Part shown: piece by piece, positions 35,061 through 46,975 of the stretch | How the letters are laid out: the number at the start of each line of letters is the position of its first letter | Numbering within the stretch: position 1 is the first letter of the stretch | Assembly: GCF_025118155.1 (NCBI RefSeq) | Contig: NW_026251387.1 | Coordinates: 1,147,501-1,211,500 of the forward strand | Direction: 5' to 3' | DNA length: 64,000 bases | Source: Cokeromyces recurvatus | Taxonomy: Eukaryota; Mucoromycota; Mucoromycetes; Mucorales; Mucoraceae | Made by a program: the position numbers and the translations under genes | Notes under the pieces: model-generated | Seen by the model: the letters and a program-made list of their open reading frames with translations, nothing else | Databases searched by the model: none | Told to the model about the DNA's origin: nothing

Positions 35061-36193
35061 TTTCTCACCTTCTCTTCTTCCTTTCCTTTACCTTTTTACC
35101 TCTTGTCCCGTAAGAGGGTTTTTAGATACTTTTTTTTCACATAATTTGAACTGACCTGGGCAATCCAATATAACAAACATATTATGTACTCATAGGTCAC
35201 TTTATAAATTTTAATTTATAAAAATAATAAAAATAAAAAATGTTTAATCGTGTGTTAACTTTAGCTCTATTTCTGTATGAATACAAGCACCGTGTATGAA
35301 TATTTTTAGTTTGACTTAAACTTTTAACTTTATTTCTGTATGAAATTATTATTATTACATTATGAGCAAATACGATACTCATGACTCTCTCAGACTAACT
35401 TTCGTTATCATACTTGATTCACTCTAATTAATTACTTTAACTACCATAACACAACTCGCCCTCCTTTCCAAAAAAAAAAATAACCTATCACTCAACACTA
35501 CATTATTGCAGTATGGATCAATAAATTGCCATAGCCTAGTAAAATCCAACCATCCTGATACCCGAAAACATTTTATCTGTTATATATACACTCTAAATTT
35601 TTTGACATTCTTGCCTTACAAGGAACATATAAATTACTTTTCATACACAATTCCAAGCACACGATAGTATATTGTCTTCTCATTGTGACTTGATACCCTT
35701 CTCCAACACAATTTCTTTTCATAATACTCTCATCAGCATATGTGGTCGCCTTATGGTCGCCACCATCCAACAAGATCGAGGTCCTTTTTAAATCAATTAC
35801 AGTAGTTGTACTATATTGTCCAGCTGTTCGACAATAACATACCTTATTTATGTTTACACTTCTTCTCTCATTCACCTCTCTCTCTCTCTCTCGTCACTCT
35901 ACTCTCACTTGCTGGCTTCTTCTCCCATTCCTTCTATACAATTTTAGCAGTAGCTTTCAAAGTGATTTGGTCTACCCATTGGTCAACCATCTTTCATGCA
36001 CTGCTTACCACCTGCACGAGAATTATTTATCTATTTCATAAGAATCTCAAACAAAAGTACACAAGAATCCTATCTTCTTTGTCACATACTATATTTCCTC
36101 CCTCCTTTCTTTCATATCTCTGACAACATGGTTTAATGTGTATTTTCATTACATTTTACTTTCATTCCTCTTCCTCATTTCCAACCCAACTTC

Positions 36194-36224
<31 letters not shown>

Positions 36225-36836
36225 CACCGAAAACTTATAAACCCCCCTAACATAATTGTAACTCCCTCTTTATATTGGTTACTTAATATATTTCAAGACT
36301 CCGTCTCCATTTGTGTATATAAATATTTATTTGTATATTTATAACCAGCAGTCTGTATACAGCGTGCACAAATAATTGAATGATCTTCCCTCAAAAAGAG
36401 ATAAATTATTAGGTAAAATTTTTATTATAAGCTATACATGCATGAATGCTTACATAAATAAATAGTAGATATTGAAAGACGGGGCAATATTTTTTTTAAA
36501 AAAAAAATGAAGGAGGTAAACTTAAGTATATGCGTATTCTGTTGATTAAACATAACTTGTCTATTCTTGAAGGTCAAATACCCGATCAAACATTGTAAAC
36601 TAATTATTAAACCATTCTATCTCTCTCTCACACACTTTTTTTTTCTTCGTTTCCTTCTGAAGTTCAGATTTATGTTACTTTTAAGCTTATAACTGCTATC
36701 AGAGTTTTGGATAAATACCGATTCTCTGGATATTGGCTTTCATCATTAAATATATGCTGAAAGAATTTAAACTCTCGAGTTTAAGAGAATGGAAAATTCT
36801 CTTCAAGTTCCGTTTAACTCATTTCCGTTTTTTTTT

Positions 36837-36879
<43 letters not shown>

Positions 36880-37439
36880 AAAGATGTTTATTTAACCATC
36901 CTCAAAATAATAAAGAAAGAAGAAATGATTATAATTTTGTGTTTGTGTCTTTATTAACTTGTTTATTTTTGTATAAATAAATATTTAGAACAAGTAAGGT
37001 CAAAGGATAAGTAGTAATTACTGTTATTCACGTTAAGGAGGCATTAGGATTACTTCTTGTTTGATATGCATTATCTGGTAAGGTCTTGTTTTATTCATGT
37101 GTAGTTTTTAAATTTATATATTGTGAGGAGTATGCTTAGTTATAAAATAAAATAAAAAAGGAGAAGACTGTTTTATTCTTATAATAGAAGATAAAGATGT
37201 TGTATATTAACTAACATTTATGTACATTTTTTTTTCTATATTTAACTTTTTTGTCTTGATCTATAATCTATAAAAAAAAAAAAAATTATATTTTCTCGGC
37301 CAGAAAAGAAAAAAAAAAATTTGATAAAATTAAAAATAATAGGGAATGAAAACAGTTGAAATAAAAAAAGAAGTCTTCATCATCATTTCTGTATAAAATC
37401 CAACATTACAAAACTTTCAATTTAAAACCATAATTTAGA
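35061..37439. other. Intergenic/TE-derived spacer, no supported gene
   Basis: Contains a C+T-rich stretch (35850-36130), a (CA)n run near 36210-36227 and a poly(T) run near 36838-36872. Open frames in this stretch are low-complexity. No TATA-independent gene signal could be supported. Confidence 0.55.
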
Positions 37440-37633
37440 TATACATATCTACATATCTACATACTTACACACGCACACACATATATATTTATATATATCT
37501 ATCTATATATATATATAAATACATATATTACATACATATACTCATATAAATATATATACATTTATATATATTTATATTTATACACATACATACATACATA
37601 CATACATACACACATACATATACATACACACAT
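37440..37633 (+). repeat. TATA/CATA microsatellite directly before a start codon
   Basis: Nearly pure TATATA, CATA and CACA repeats run for about 190 bp up to the ATG at 37634. They would form the 5' leader or core promoter of the SH3-domain membrane protein gene. Confidence 0.85.
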
Positions 37634-38669
37634 ATGAAGATTTTAAAACATACAACAGCCTTATTACTGTTATTTATGAGTAACAAGATAATGGCGCAAG
37701 ACGATGATTATGATTATAATAATAATCAATCCTGCTTTTCCTTAAAGGGTTCAAGCACTTGTCCAGCTTATGAAGATTATTACATTAGTTTACTTGAATA
37801 TTCATTTCTTGAAAATGTCACTGATATTGCATCTTTTGACGAAGCAATGATAAAACATGTAAAATCATCTGATTTCTTTTTAATTCCTTTGGGATGTGAA
37901 AACAAAGTATTAAAATCAGAAACGATACCCTATGCACGTTATTCTTTAACTTATCTTTGCGCTAACTTGATTCAAGATAGCTATTATTCATTACCGTGTA
38001 ATTATGATCATAAATTATCTCCACCTCCACTTTGTCGACAAACTTGTTTTCAATACATGTCCTCAGTCAATGAAATCACAAACAGCGTCTCATTGTGTCC
38101 TAACCAAGCAGAAAAACGTGAAATGATTTTAAATATGAATTCATCATGCGAATATTGGAGTGGATTAAACGCAACATTCAATTGCGTTATTGGTATAGCG
38201 AATGAGCCTAATTTATGTGGATTTGGTGGATTAAAAGAAGCTTGTCAATACTGTCAATCAACGAGTGGTTCAAAGGATGCATGCTGTCAACTGGTATCAG
38301 GCTGTCAGAAATTATCAGTAGGAGCCATTATTGGTATCATCATTGGATGTCTAGTGTTTGTAGGCATTGTAGGCGCTATTATTTTTAGATACTTTTGCTA
38401 TAAAAAGAAGAGAAAAAATGGCGTATCTTATAATGGATTTATGATGAATTATAAAAAGAAAAAAAATAAGAAAGAGAGGGAAGCTCATGATGGAGAAGAA
38501 GATAGTTCAAGTGCATTTGCTTATGAATCTTTAGTATCTCAACATGCACTTGTGTCACAACCTTACAATCATAAATCTGCAAGTACAAATAGCTTATCAA
38601 CAGCAGCAGCAGCAGCAGCAGCAGCAGTAACACCTCCTACTACTCCTCCATCATTACTGAATATACCGC

Positions 38670-38701
<32 letters not shown>

Positions 38702-39361
38702 ACATCACAGGGAGCAATCACTCAACCTACAGTAGAGGAATTTTTTGAAGTCAAACATCCTTATCCACCGCAAATGGGAGATGAATTAGCTTTGCATGTA
38801 GGTGATATTGTATGCGTGGCAATGAATTTTGATGATGGTTGGGCACTTGGATTTAATGTAACAACAGGTTTAAAGGGAGTGTTTCCTCTTGTATGTGTTA
38901 CACCTGTTCCTGAAGAATTGCTGGAACAATTACTTCTTCCAGAACAGCCTGCAACAAATAAAACGCTTGTAGAAGACGGTTCTGAACATTTAATGAACAT
39001 GGAGCAGATACGTGATAACATAAGAAGATCTATAAGTATTTCATCAAGGAAAACAACAACCACTGGGAAACATACGTTACCAACTACTGAATTAACCGAT
39101 CATAGCAATATCCCAAGAAGAACAGCGAGTATCATGCGTGACTCTTATGATTATCATGAAAGCGATTCACCTACTTCACCTACACAACATACTCCATTTT
39201 TTGATGTGAGTCTATTATATCAAAACACCAATACATCATCGTCCATGAAACCCAAACCCTCTTTATTTCAACCTACTACACCTACTACTGAGACTTATGA
39301 AATGTATAGAAAAATAATCATCATCGTGTCTCAAAACTTGAAGCAGAATAATTATAAATGA
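37634..39361 (+). CDS. Single-pass membrane protein with Cys-rich ectodomain and SH3 domain
   Basis: Single frame of 575 aa. Residues 1-21 are a signal peptide (HTTALLLLFMSNKIMAQ). An acidic and then Cys-rich ectodomain runs to about residue 228 (CFSLKGSSTCPAYEDYYISL, PLCRQTCFQYMSSV, CEYWSGLNATFNC, CQYCQSTSGSKDACCQLVSG). About 20 cysteines suggest disulphide folding. One helix spans about 230-255 (GAIIGIIIGCLVFVGIVGAI), followed by a Lys-rich stop-transfer. The tail has an Ala run (about 322-332), a Gln run (about 346-357) and an SH3 domain (about 367-425: EVKHPYPPQMGDELALHVGD, then DDGWALGFN and GVFPLVCV). The rest is Ser/Thr-rich. The architecture fits a fungal cell-surface sensor or polarity adaptor. 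No specific orthologue is claimed. The final 20 residues could be replaced by an undetected splice. Confidence 0.8.
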
Positions 39362-39803
39362 AAAAAAAAAAAAAGAAAATAAAAAACGTTTGAAATTATT
39401 ATTAGTAAATGATGGCTAATTGCCCCTTAAGTAATTTTAGATGGTATATAACAATCGTATAGTCCTCTTCTTTTTTTTTTCTTTTAATCTATGGCAGATA
39501 TCGAAAACTTCCTTTGCCCTTCCATGAAAAGAAAAAAATCGGGATCAAGCAGTTTCCATACTCATATAGTAATTTATTCACAAGTATCTTTTTTTTTTTT
39601 TTTTTCTTTCTTTTACATCTATTATATGCCCAGATAGAAAAGTCCCTGATTTCATTATCTGGTAATCTACTAGTGGAAAGTAATCTTTACCGAATAAAAG
39701 TGAAACCCAGAGGGTTTAGAACAATAATAAATTATTAAAGGGGAGGTTTCATAATATTTTAAAACACCGCAAAACTTGACAATGATTTATTAACAATGTA
39801 TAC
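39362..39803. other. Intergenic 3' region of the SH3 protein gene
   Basis: A-rich tail just after the stop, then unremarkable sequence up to the left TA of the mariner-like element. Confidence 0.65.
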
Positions 39804-39805
39804 TA

Positions 39806-41046
39806 TTTCCTGAAATTAATGGGACACTTCAAAAAAAATAAAATAAAATAAAATAAAAATGAGCCAAAGAATAAATAAAAATTTCAGGCAATGGCCAATT
39901 AAAAAATGAGGCAAAAGACAATTTTTTATTGGTTCAAAATTAAAGTGGCCCGAATGTCCCAAATGGGTGGTCTATCTATTTGGGTTTGCGCTGCAAGCAA
40001 CCGACAGATTTCTTGGCTGAATATCTACAGAAACCTTTAAGATTACTAATAAGAACATTGTTGCATGCGTCCTTTATACGCGAGGTTAAAGTTTTTTCAG
40101 TTAAGAGCGCTTCTCTTTTAAGCTTGCTTTTTGCAGACTGACCATAGAATTCAATTCAGGGGAATACGGTGGCAAATAAACACAGTCATAGCCACGGCTC
40201 TCAACAAAAAGTTTTATATCTTCGTGTTTGTGTATAGGTGCATTATCCATGATTAGATAATAGCCTTTGAATCCTTCATGTTTATCCATAATATCTAGCG
40301 TACTCGCAATAAAGTTGAAGTAATGGCCAGTTACTGTACCGACTGTTCTTTTTGCACTATCCATAATTCCTTTGTCTTCTTTATTGCTTTCCAGCTTTCT
40401 CTTTCTTGATTGAACAACTTTGGAATTCCTAACTTTTACGTTAACAACCCCAATAACGGAAACGGCTCCAAGGATTGTCGTCATTTTCGATTTTGTCTTT
40501 GGGATCTTTACAGTTGCGCGAGTCCCTACTCGTGACCATACAAAAGATCGCTTCTTGTTTATATGAAAGCCTGCCTCATCAATGAATACACGATTACTTT
40601 CAAAATCCATATCAGTATTCTCCAAGTGCTTGACCCAATTGCATCTTTGCTCGATCTTCTCAGGACTATTTCTTTCTTCAGGTTGAAAGTGTGCTCTCTT
40701 AAAACTGATTCTGCATTTTGTTTTGGCAAACTCATGAAAAGCAGACTTAGAAATCTGCAAACCCATAAATTCGGTCGTCAAGCTTTCCATCATTTGGTCA
40801 AGAGTCCATCCTGTATCATTCTCATCTACAAGCTTTACCAAATAATTTCGATGGTCGTCAGTTAGCTTCGGAGGTCTGCCTACAGGTCTTCCACTTCCGG
40901 CCTTTCTCAACTCAACGAAGTCATCCAACGCTTCAGTACCTTTTTTATGCCAGTTGAAAGCAGTACTTGAAGGAATCTTCATCTGTTTGGCTGCGCCGCA
41001 AACGGACATTCCCTTTTCATTTACTAGAAAAAAGAAGTATTCCATG

Positions 41047-41089
<43 letters not shown>

Positions 41090-41456
41090 CGATGATATGT
41101 TGTGAGTATTTACGTATCATTCTCAGAAGTGTGGACGCTTTCTGCTTTATTACTACTTGATTCATTTCGTTCGCCTTTTGGTTTCTCAGGAGGTTTAAGA
41201 TACTGATATTCACTGTAATTAGTAACATCGCCAAGTGGAAAATTGGGGTCATCAACTTCCATTTGAAGCACAGTAACTTCATTGCTATCTTCATTGAACA
41301 TCTTGCCTTTACCGTCTTCGAATATAAATTGATTCATATTAATTGATTTGAAACCTGAAAAAAAAAAGTCTTGAAATGTCCCAATTTTAAATTTTTATAG
41401 TGCTTGATTTTTTTTTTTTTTTTTTTTTTTTGAAGTGTTCCATTAATTTCAGGAAA
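39806..41456. mobile_element. Tc1/mariner-like DNA transposon with TIRs and TA duplication
   Basis: The left end TTTCCTGAAATTAATGGGAC (39806 on) and the right end, whose reverse complement begins TTTCCTGAAATTAATGGAAC (ending 41456), form inverted repeats of about 32 bp with a single mismatch before they run into A/T homopolymer. Each end is flanked by TA (39804-39805 and 41457-41458), the target duplication typical of Tc1/mariner elements. The whole unit is 1651 bp and carries one minus-strand transposase gene. Confidence 0.85.
40020..41337 (-). pseudogene. Mariner-like DDE transposase, disrupted at the third catalytic site
   Basis: The frame starts MNQFIFEDGKGKMFNEDSNE at 41337 with an acidic N-terminus. 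A poly(A)-containing intron or insertion lies near 41045-41105. The second part has a helix-turn-helix (CGAAKQMKIPSSTAFNWHKK), a GRPVGRPPKL hook, and then the DDE domain. The first Asp is in RVFIDEAGFHI and the second in LIMDNAPIHKH. YLPPYSPELN follows. The third acidic residue should come five residues after the Glu of SPELN, but the frame there reads SMVSLQK. A neighbouring frame resumes with KSKLKREALLTEKTLTSRIK and LISNLKGFCRYSAKKSVG to about 40020, which is the expected C-terminal tail. A small deletion has removed the catalytic Glu and shifted the frame. The copy is therefore inactive although its ends are intact. Confidence 0.82.
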
Positions 41457-41458
41457 TA

Positions 41459-42050
41459 ACATAATTGTATATTAGTAGTAGTAAGCACTAAAGCAAAGAA
41501 TAAAGTTATTACCTTTATTAGGTTATCATAAGGATCCTCAATCAACACAAACCCTCTCCCCTTACAGCTATCTTCAAAACAAGAGAATAAATAATAATAG
41601 ACGTCATCAATACCACCACCACTATCCCCTCATCTATTCCTTAATTATTTCTCTCATTTACTTTCTCTTTTTCATAGAGCAACATACCTTAATAATAATG
41701 CTACTATAAGGGAAAGAAAATATCAATGACTATTTATATATCTACACTCATACTCTGTTGACTAGATAATACGGTATAACATCTTATATGTATGCTTCAA
41801 CTATTAATATACATATTTATTTATATATAAATATATAGCCTATTCCAATTATTGTGTATGTTATTTATTTTTATTTATTTTTTCAAGAAAAATAGAGTGC
41901 TATTATCTAATATAATTATTAGAAATTTTTAAAAAAACAAGGGACGATTACATAAGAGAAAAAAAAAGACAAAGAGGAAGCTATAAATTACCTAATCAAA
42001 TATTTCTATAAAACACATTTAACTGTAAACATAATTGAATTACTGTTCAT
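41459..42050. other. Intergenic, no supported gene
   Basis: A+T-rich sequence between the transposon and the 3' end of the NudE gene. Confidence 0.65.
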
Positions 42051-43519
42051 TTATTCATCGTTGGTATCTAAATCCAATTTCATATATTCAGAGGGTCTTC
42101 TAGCTTTAATATTCGAAAAGTTCATAGGACTTCCAGAGTGAATGCTGCTTGTATCTGGAGAAGAAGAACGACTACCTGTTGAAAATAAATGCGAATCTCT
42201 ATTACTGTGAATGTAATTGGATGAACTATATGAAGGAGGTGGGTTTAAAAGTGGTGTAACCAAAGAGCGACATGATTGTAATCTTGCTTCCAAGTTCTAA
42301 ACAATATACAAAGATTTAGTATATTTGTACAATGTTATAAAGGAAAACTTACTCTAACACGTCCCACCATCTCTTGAACCATTTTAACAGGATTTGAAGA
42401 AGTTGAGAAAGATCCAGTCGTTGGTGTGCGGGGTATACGAGTAGATCTGTTTCGAGAATAAGACTCATAATAGCCTGTACCTGATTCAGGTGTAAGTGAT
42501 CTATTCTGCTGTAATTGTTGTTGCTTCCTATTCTTTTTTTCCGCATCTTCTACTTTATGTTCCAACTCCATAATATATTCTGACTGTTTTGTTGACTGTT
42601 TTCGTAGAACTGATAATTCTTGATTTACCTCTAAATAAGCAAAGTACCTTTTTTGTTAAAGAGAGAGAATATTCCTATCAACCATTTTAAACCTACCATT
42701 TAATTCATCCTTTAATCTTTGTATTTGTTCCATCAGATTATCTTTTATCTGAATTTCGTTTTCTAAAAAAAAAAAAAATGTGTATATAAAATATGTGAAC
42801 ATGGAATTTATAGCTATTTTTTTCTCTATTTTATACCAAGTATGACATTTCGTTCTATAGCTTTATTTAACTTCATTTCAAGATCGGTTAATGAGGATGT
42901 AGCAGCTCTATATATGAACGTTAATAATTATTTGAAATGAGATGTAAACGTGTGTGTGTGTGTGTGTGTAATTCTTTTTTTTTTTTTAACCTTTCTGTTC
43001 TTTCTAGATCATCATTATCTAATTCCAATTCAAGAATTTTCTTTCGAAATGATTCCTCAGTTGCTCTTAGAATATCAATTTCTCGCTGCATCTGTACCAT
43101 TGTGATATTTTGTTCATGTTTTGATTCTGTATATTTTGCCTGTATAGATAAAAATATAAGTGAAACTTGTAATTTATTCAATTAACAATATACCTTCCAA
43201 TCTTCTGCATCTCTCTTGTAATGTTCACAACGTGACTTTAAATCAATGTAGGCTTTTTCGGTTGCTTGTAATTCTTTTTCAAGTTCTTCTTCTAGTTCAC
43301 GTGAGGATACTTGAAATTCATCTAAAGCAGCTCTTGTATCTTGTAAAGTGTTTTCAAGATTTTCTGCATGAGATCGCCAGTAATCTATTTCTTCTTGCGC
43401 AGAGTTAAATTGCCTATTAAATTAAAAAAAAAAGGGGGTGAGGAGGGAGAGTTATATAAATGAACATTAATCTATTTCCATAGGATTTACATGATGCGTG
43501 AGGAAATATCATTCGTCAT
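42051..43519 (-). CDS. nudE: NudE/Nudel family nuclear distribution protein
   Basis: Dynein regulator that binds LIS1 and dynein and supports nuclear migration along hyphae. Seven or so exons. Exon 1 is tiny (MTNDISSRI, from ATG at 43519) and splices in frame to MQFNSAQEEIDYWRSHAENL. The coiled coil follows in pieces: VSSRELEEELEKELQATEKA, LKSRCEHYKRDAEDWK, AKYTESKHEQNITMVQMQRE, ELELDNDDLERTER, then TSSLTDLEMKLNKAIERNVI, IQRLKDELNEVNQELSVLRK and QSEYIMELEHKVEDAEKKN. The E(E/A)..YW start, the RELE.ELE block and the NDDLER...L...LN.AIERN.. signature are those of NudE/NDEL1. The C-terminal third is Ser-rich and ends YMKLDLDTNDE. Order and spacing match the family; the length of about 340 aa is normal. 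Confidence 0.88.
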
Positions 43520-44916
43520 TGTAAAATGATTTATTTGAAAAAAAAAAAAAAAAAAAAAAAAGTATGAATAGTATTCTCAAATGTAGTAATCATTAATAGC
43601 GGAGTTTAAGATATATAACGACTGTGAGCATACATAAAGCATACTTTACAAATGAATGAGATGGTATTATGGCTTTTATTCATAACAAAAAAAAGTAAAA
43701 GCTATAAAGTCATTAACTGTATTTTTGCTTAGAGAAATATTTTCATAGAATATCTAATGTTGGCATAGATAAATTCCAATATGCAGATTCATTTATCTTA
43801 AGAATGTATCTGATGGATATTATATTTGTCACATATTTGTATAATATAAAAGAACTTGGCTCAGGATATTGTGATAAAGCTGAATATAACTTAAATCATG
43901 TATGCCATTTTTTTTTATTTGGCTTTGTATCATTAGGTAACATCAGAACCTTATTTTTTTTATTTTCATTATTAATCGTGAGTGTCTCCTATAATGGAAG
44001 ACAATGATGAAATAGTTAAAGCTGCTACTGACAAAGTTATGAAGACTAATTTATTGGCAAAGGAGTAACTGTATAAGGATATGATATGTTGAATCTTGTA
44101 ATCGCTAGGTAGATACTATTTAAATCTTTTGCTCAGTTCACCTAAGCATTTGCCTATAAGATAAACAATATTCGTTTGCCCATGGATCTGAGTTGCTGTC
44201 CTATTAATAACACAAAAATATGTATATTATCCAACATATAAAATTTTAGTTACTCGGGAATTTTAAAGAAAGCTTAAGTGGGAAACGTTTTTTTTTTCTA
44301 AATCTACTGAAGCGAACATTAATATTTGATAAATTTCAATAGGCCTTTTCTTTTATTCAAATATAAGATATGACCTTAGAAATCTATAATTATATTATAC
44401 AATCAACATAGAAGATAGCATGTATTAAATACTTTAGAGTGTAGTTGAATAAGTATTAGACGCTTATTAGTGTAACAGGATAAAGAATTATATAACAATG
44501 ATTATTGAAATAAAAATAAAACCTATAAATCTCTTAATGTATATTTAGTATAGTAGTTAGATATTTTTATCAATACTTATAGGAATTGTATAAAATGGTG
44601 TATGAGCGATATTATTAGATTATAAGGTCCATATAGACAAAAACGGTGTATGCGTGTATTGAGATAAATATTAAAGAGAATAAGATATATGAGATACTAC
44701 ACCATATTTTTTTATTTATTTTAATTATTTTTCTGTATTTATTTTCGTTTGATCTTTTAGATTTTTATCATTGTTCTTCAACTTTAACCAACTAGGTAAT
44801 GTAAGTGCACTTGATCTTCAGAAGTTATTTCGCCTTTCATAGTCTTTAACATAAAATAAGACAAATAAAAAAAACATGTGAAAAAAAAAGCTAAACTTCA
44901 AATGCAATAAGCTAAA

Positions 44917-44947
<31 letters not shown>

Positions 44948-45967
44948 GCATGTCAAATTTTAAAATATGTCAAGTGAATTTTAAGCTTACAGCAATTTGA
45001 TACAACGTTCAAGAATCGATATAAAACTAATAATCGAAATGGCTAAATATTACAAGCTTTAATTCATATTTTCTCAAGTCTTATTAAATTCTTTTATTCC
45101 ATAGATATTTGATTGTTTGGTGGTTTTGTAGCATTAATATTTCCTTTACACACGATGAAAATAAACTCAGAGTTTTCTTGCTCTTATCCCCATTTTGCTA
45201 AAATTCCTATATATGGATAACACTAATTTTAAGCTGTAAGTCTGAACATTAAAATATAAGTATTTCCCCCCCCCTTTTTTTTTCTTTGTGCAATACTGCA
45301 TTGTCTGAATATAAGATACGATAGAAATATATTTTGCAAGTATTGATTTTGTTAACCACTGCATATTATAACAATAATAATGGGTAGTAATCAAAGCTTG
45401 GGTGTGTTTATATAATTTCTTTCGAAATTTAACTTTAAAAAACAGTAAAAATTCAAATGTAATATACTATATGATATTATAAATATTCCATTATTCTATA
45501 TTGATCTTATATGTATATATAGGACTAAAGAAATGTGTCTAATTTGAAAGATTCAATATATCATGCTAATAAACAATAAATAAACGATATAAAATGTCTT
45601 TCATCTTACATATATAAGCGCAATATATATTGATTTATCTGCTGATACTAATGAAATATATAGCATTGAATCGATAAGATGAATGTAATATAAAAGTTAC
45701 ATGTGGATCACCTTATTTAAATTCCTTTTATGCTATATATATATATATTTATATGTTAGCAAGAATTTGGATCTCTTTTATTCAATAACTTGTGATGTAG
45801 TAAAAATAACTTGGATGTGAATTTGAATTCAATTATAACTGATAAGCGATAAAACTATGCACATTCTTACCTTTTTTTTTTCTTCGCTAGCTTTGATGAC
45901 CGTCTGTATTACTATTTTAAACATATTAATTTCTGACAATTCTATACTTAGTTCTTCTATGATTTAT

Positions 45968-46033
<66 letters not shown>

Positions 46034-46975
46034 ATAGTGAAATATTTGTTAACAGACATTTGTAAATAAAAAATATTATTTTGTCTTCCCACCTTTATTG
46101 TGTGAAATGGTAATTATAATACACTGAATTCGGAGATTCCAATTATAAATGAAAGAACATCTCGTGCCTTTAACAGCTATATATTTTTTTTATTTTATTT
46201 TTTTTTTTTCTTGAATTTATTTGCAAATCTACACACATTTCTCGATAAAATAATAAGATAACAAAAGGCTTAAATTTAATAGTTAAATTCCATTATGTTA
46301 TAATTTTATTGCTTGAGTTAGTAACGCTGAGTATATCATCATCCTCATTAACATAATATTTTATAGTAAATCACAATACAAATCAGAATTGTATAAAATG
46401 ATTTATATTTGTAGCACTAAATCAAAAGGGCAATAAAACATCTTTCTTAGGTTTTATTTTGGTAGTCATTTGATTTTCTTTTTTATGCTTGAATGTTATA
46501 ATGCTTGTATACGTTTTGGAAATTTATTACCAGCCATAAACTCCATATATAGCTGTCTTTCATCTATATTTTATCTACTGTTTATGGGCATTTCACATGG
46601 AGAGCAACAGAAAAGCTACAATTATTCTATTTTTTTTTAAATTCTTGTGTCGTGTATTTTTTTTTTGTATCCTTGTAGTACTTTATTAATGATTACAGAA
46701 TTTTTGCTACAACAAAGCATTCTCTGGATAGAGCTGGATGACTAGTTTTATACAACTGTGCAACGAATACCTCTAGTTAATTTTCATTCATACTATCGTA
46801 TTCAGTAATATAAATACTTATACATGTAGAATAACTAGATTTATACTTCTTTTCTCTTTTTTTTTCTTTTATATCATCTAATATATAACTTATTAATTTT
46901 ACATTCCTTTTATTTAATATTCTCCATTCTTTAATAACACATTTAATATATTTACTCAATTTTTTATAAATAGTA
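43520..46975. other. 3.4-kb gene-poor region
   Basis: The longest stretch without a supported gene. It holds several homopolymers, including poly(A) at about 43539-43561 and 44921-44947 and a 63-bp poly(T) at 45969-46031. Short open frames are A+T-driven and have no recognisable similarity. No tRNA fold was recognised by eye. Confidence 0.55.
45969..46031. repeat. 63-bp poly(T) tract, the longest in the window
   Basis: Uninterrupted T run in intergenic sequence. Confidence 0.95.

Noticed and set aside
43804..44007. A 67-codon plus-strand frame with hydrophobic segments
   Set aside because: No recognisable motif, no splice partners and strong A+T composition; treated as chance.
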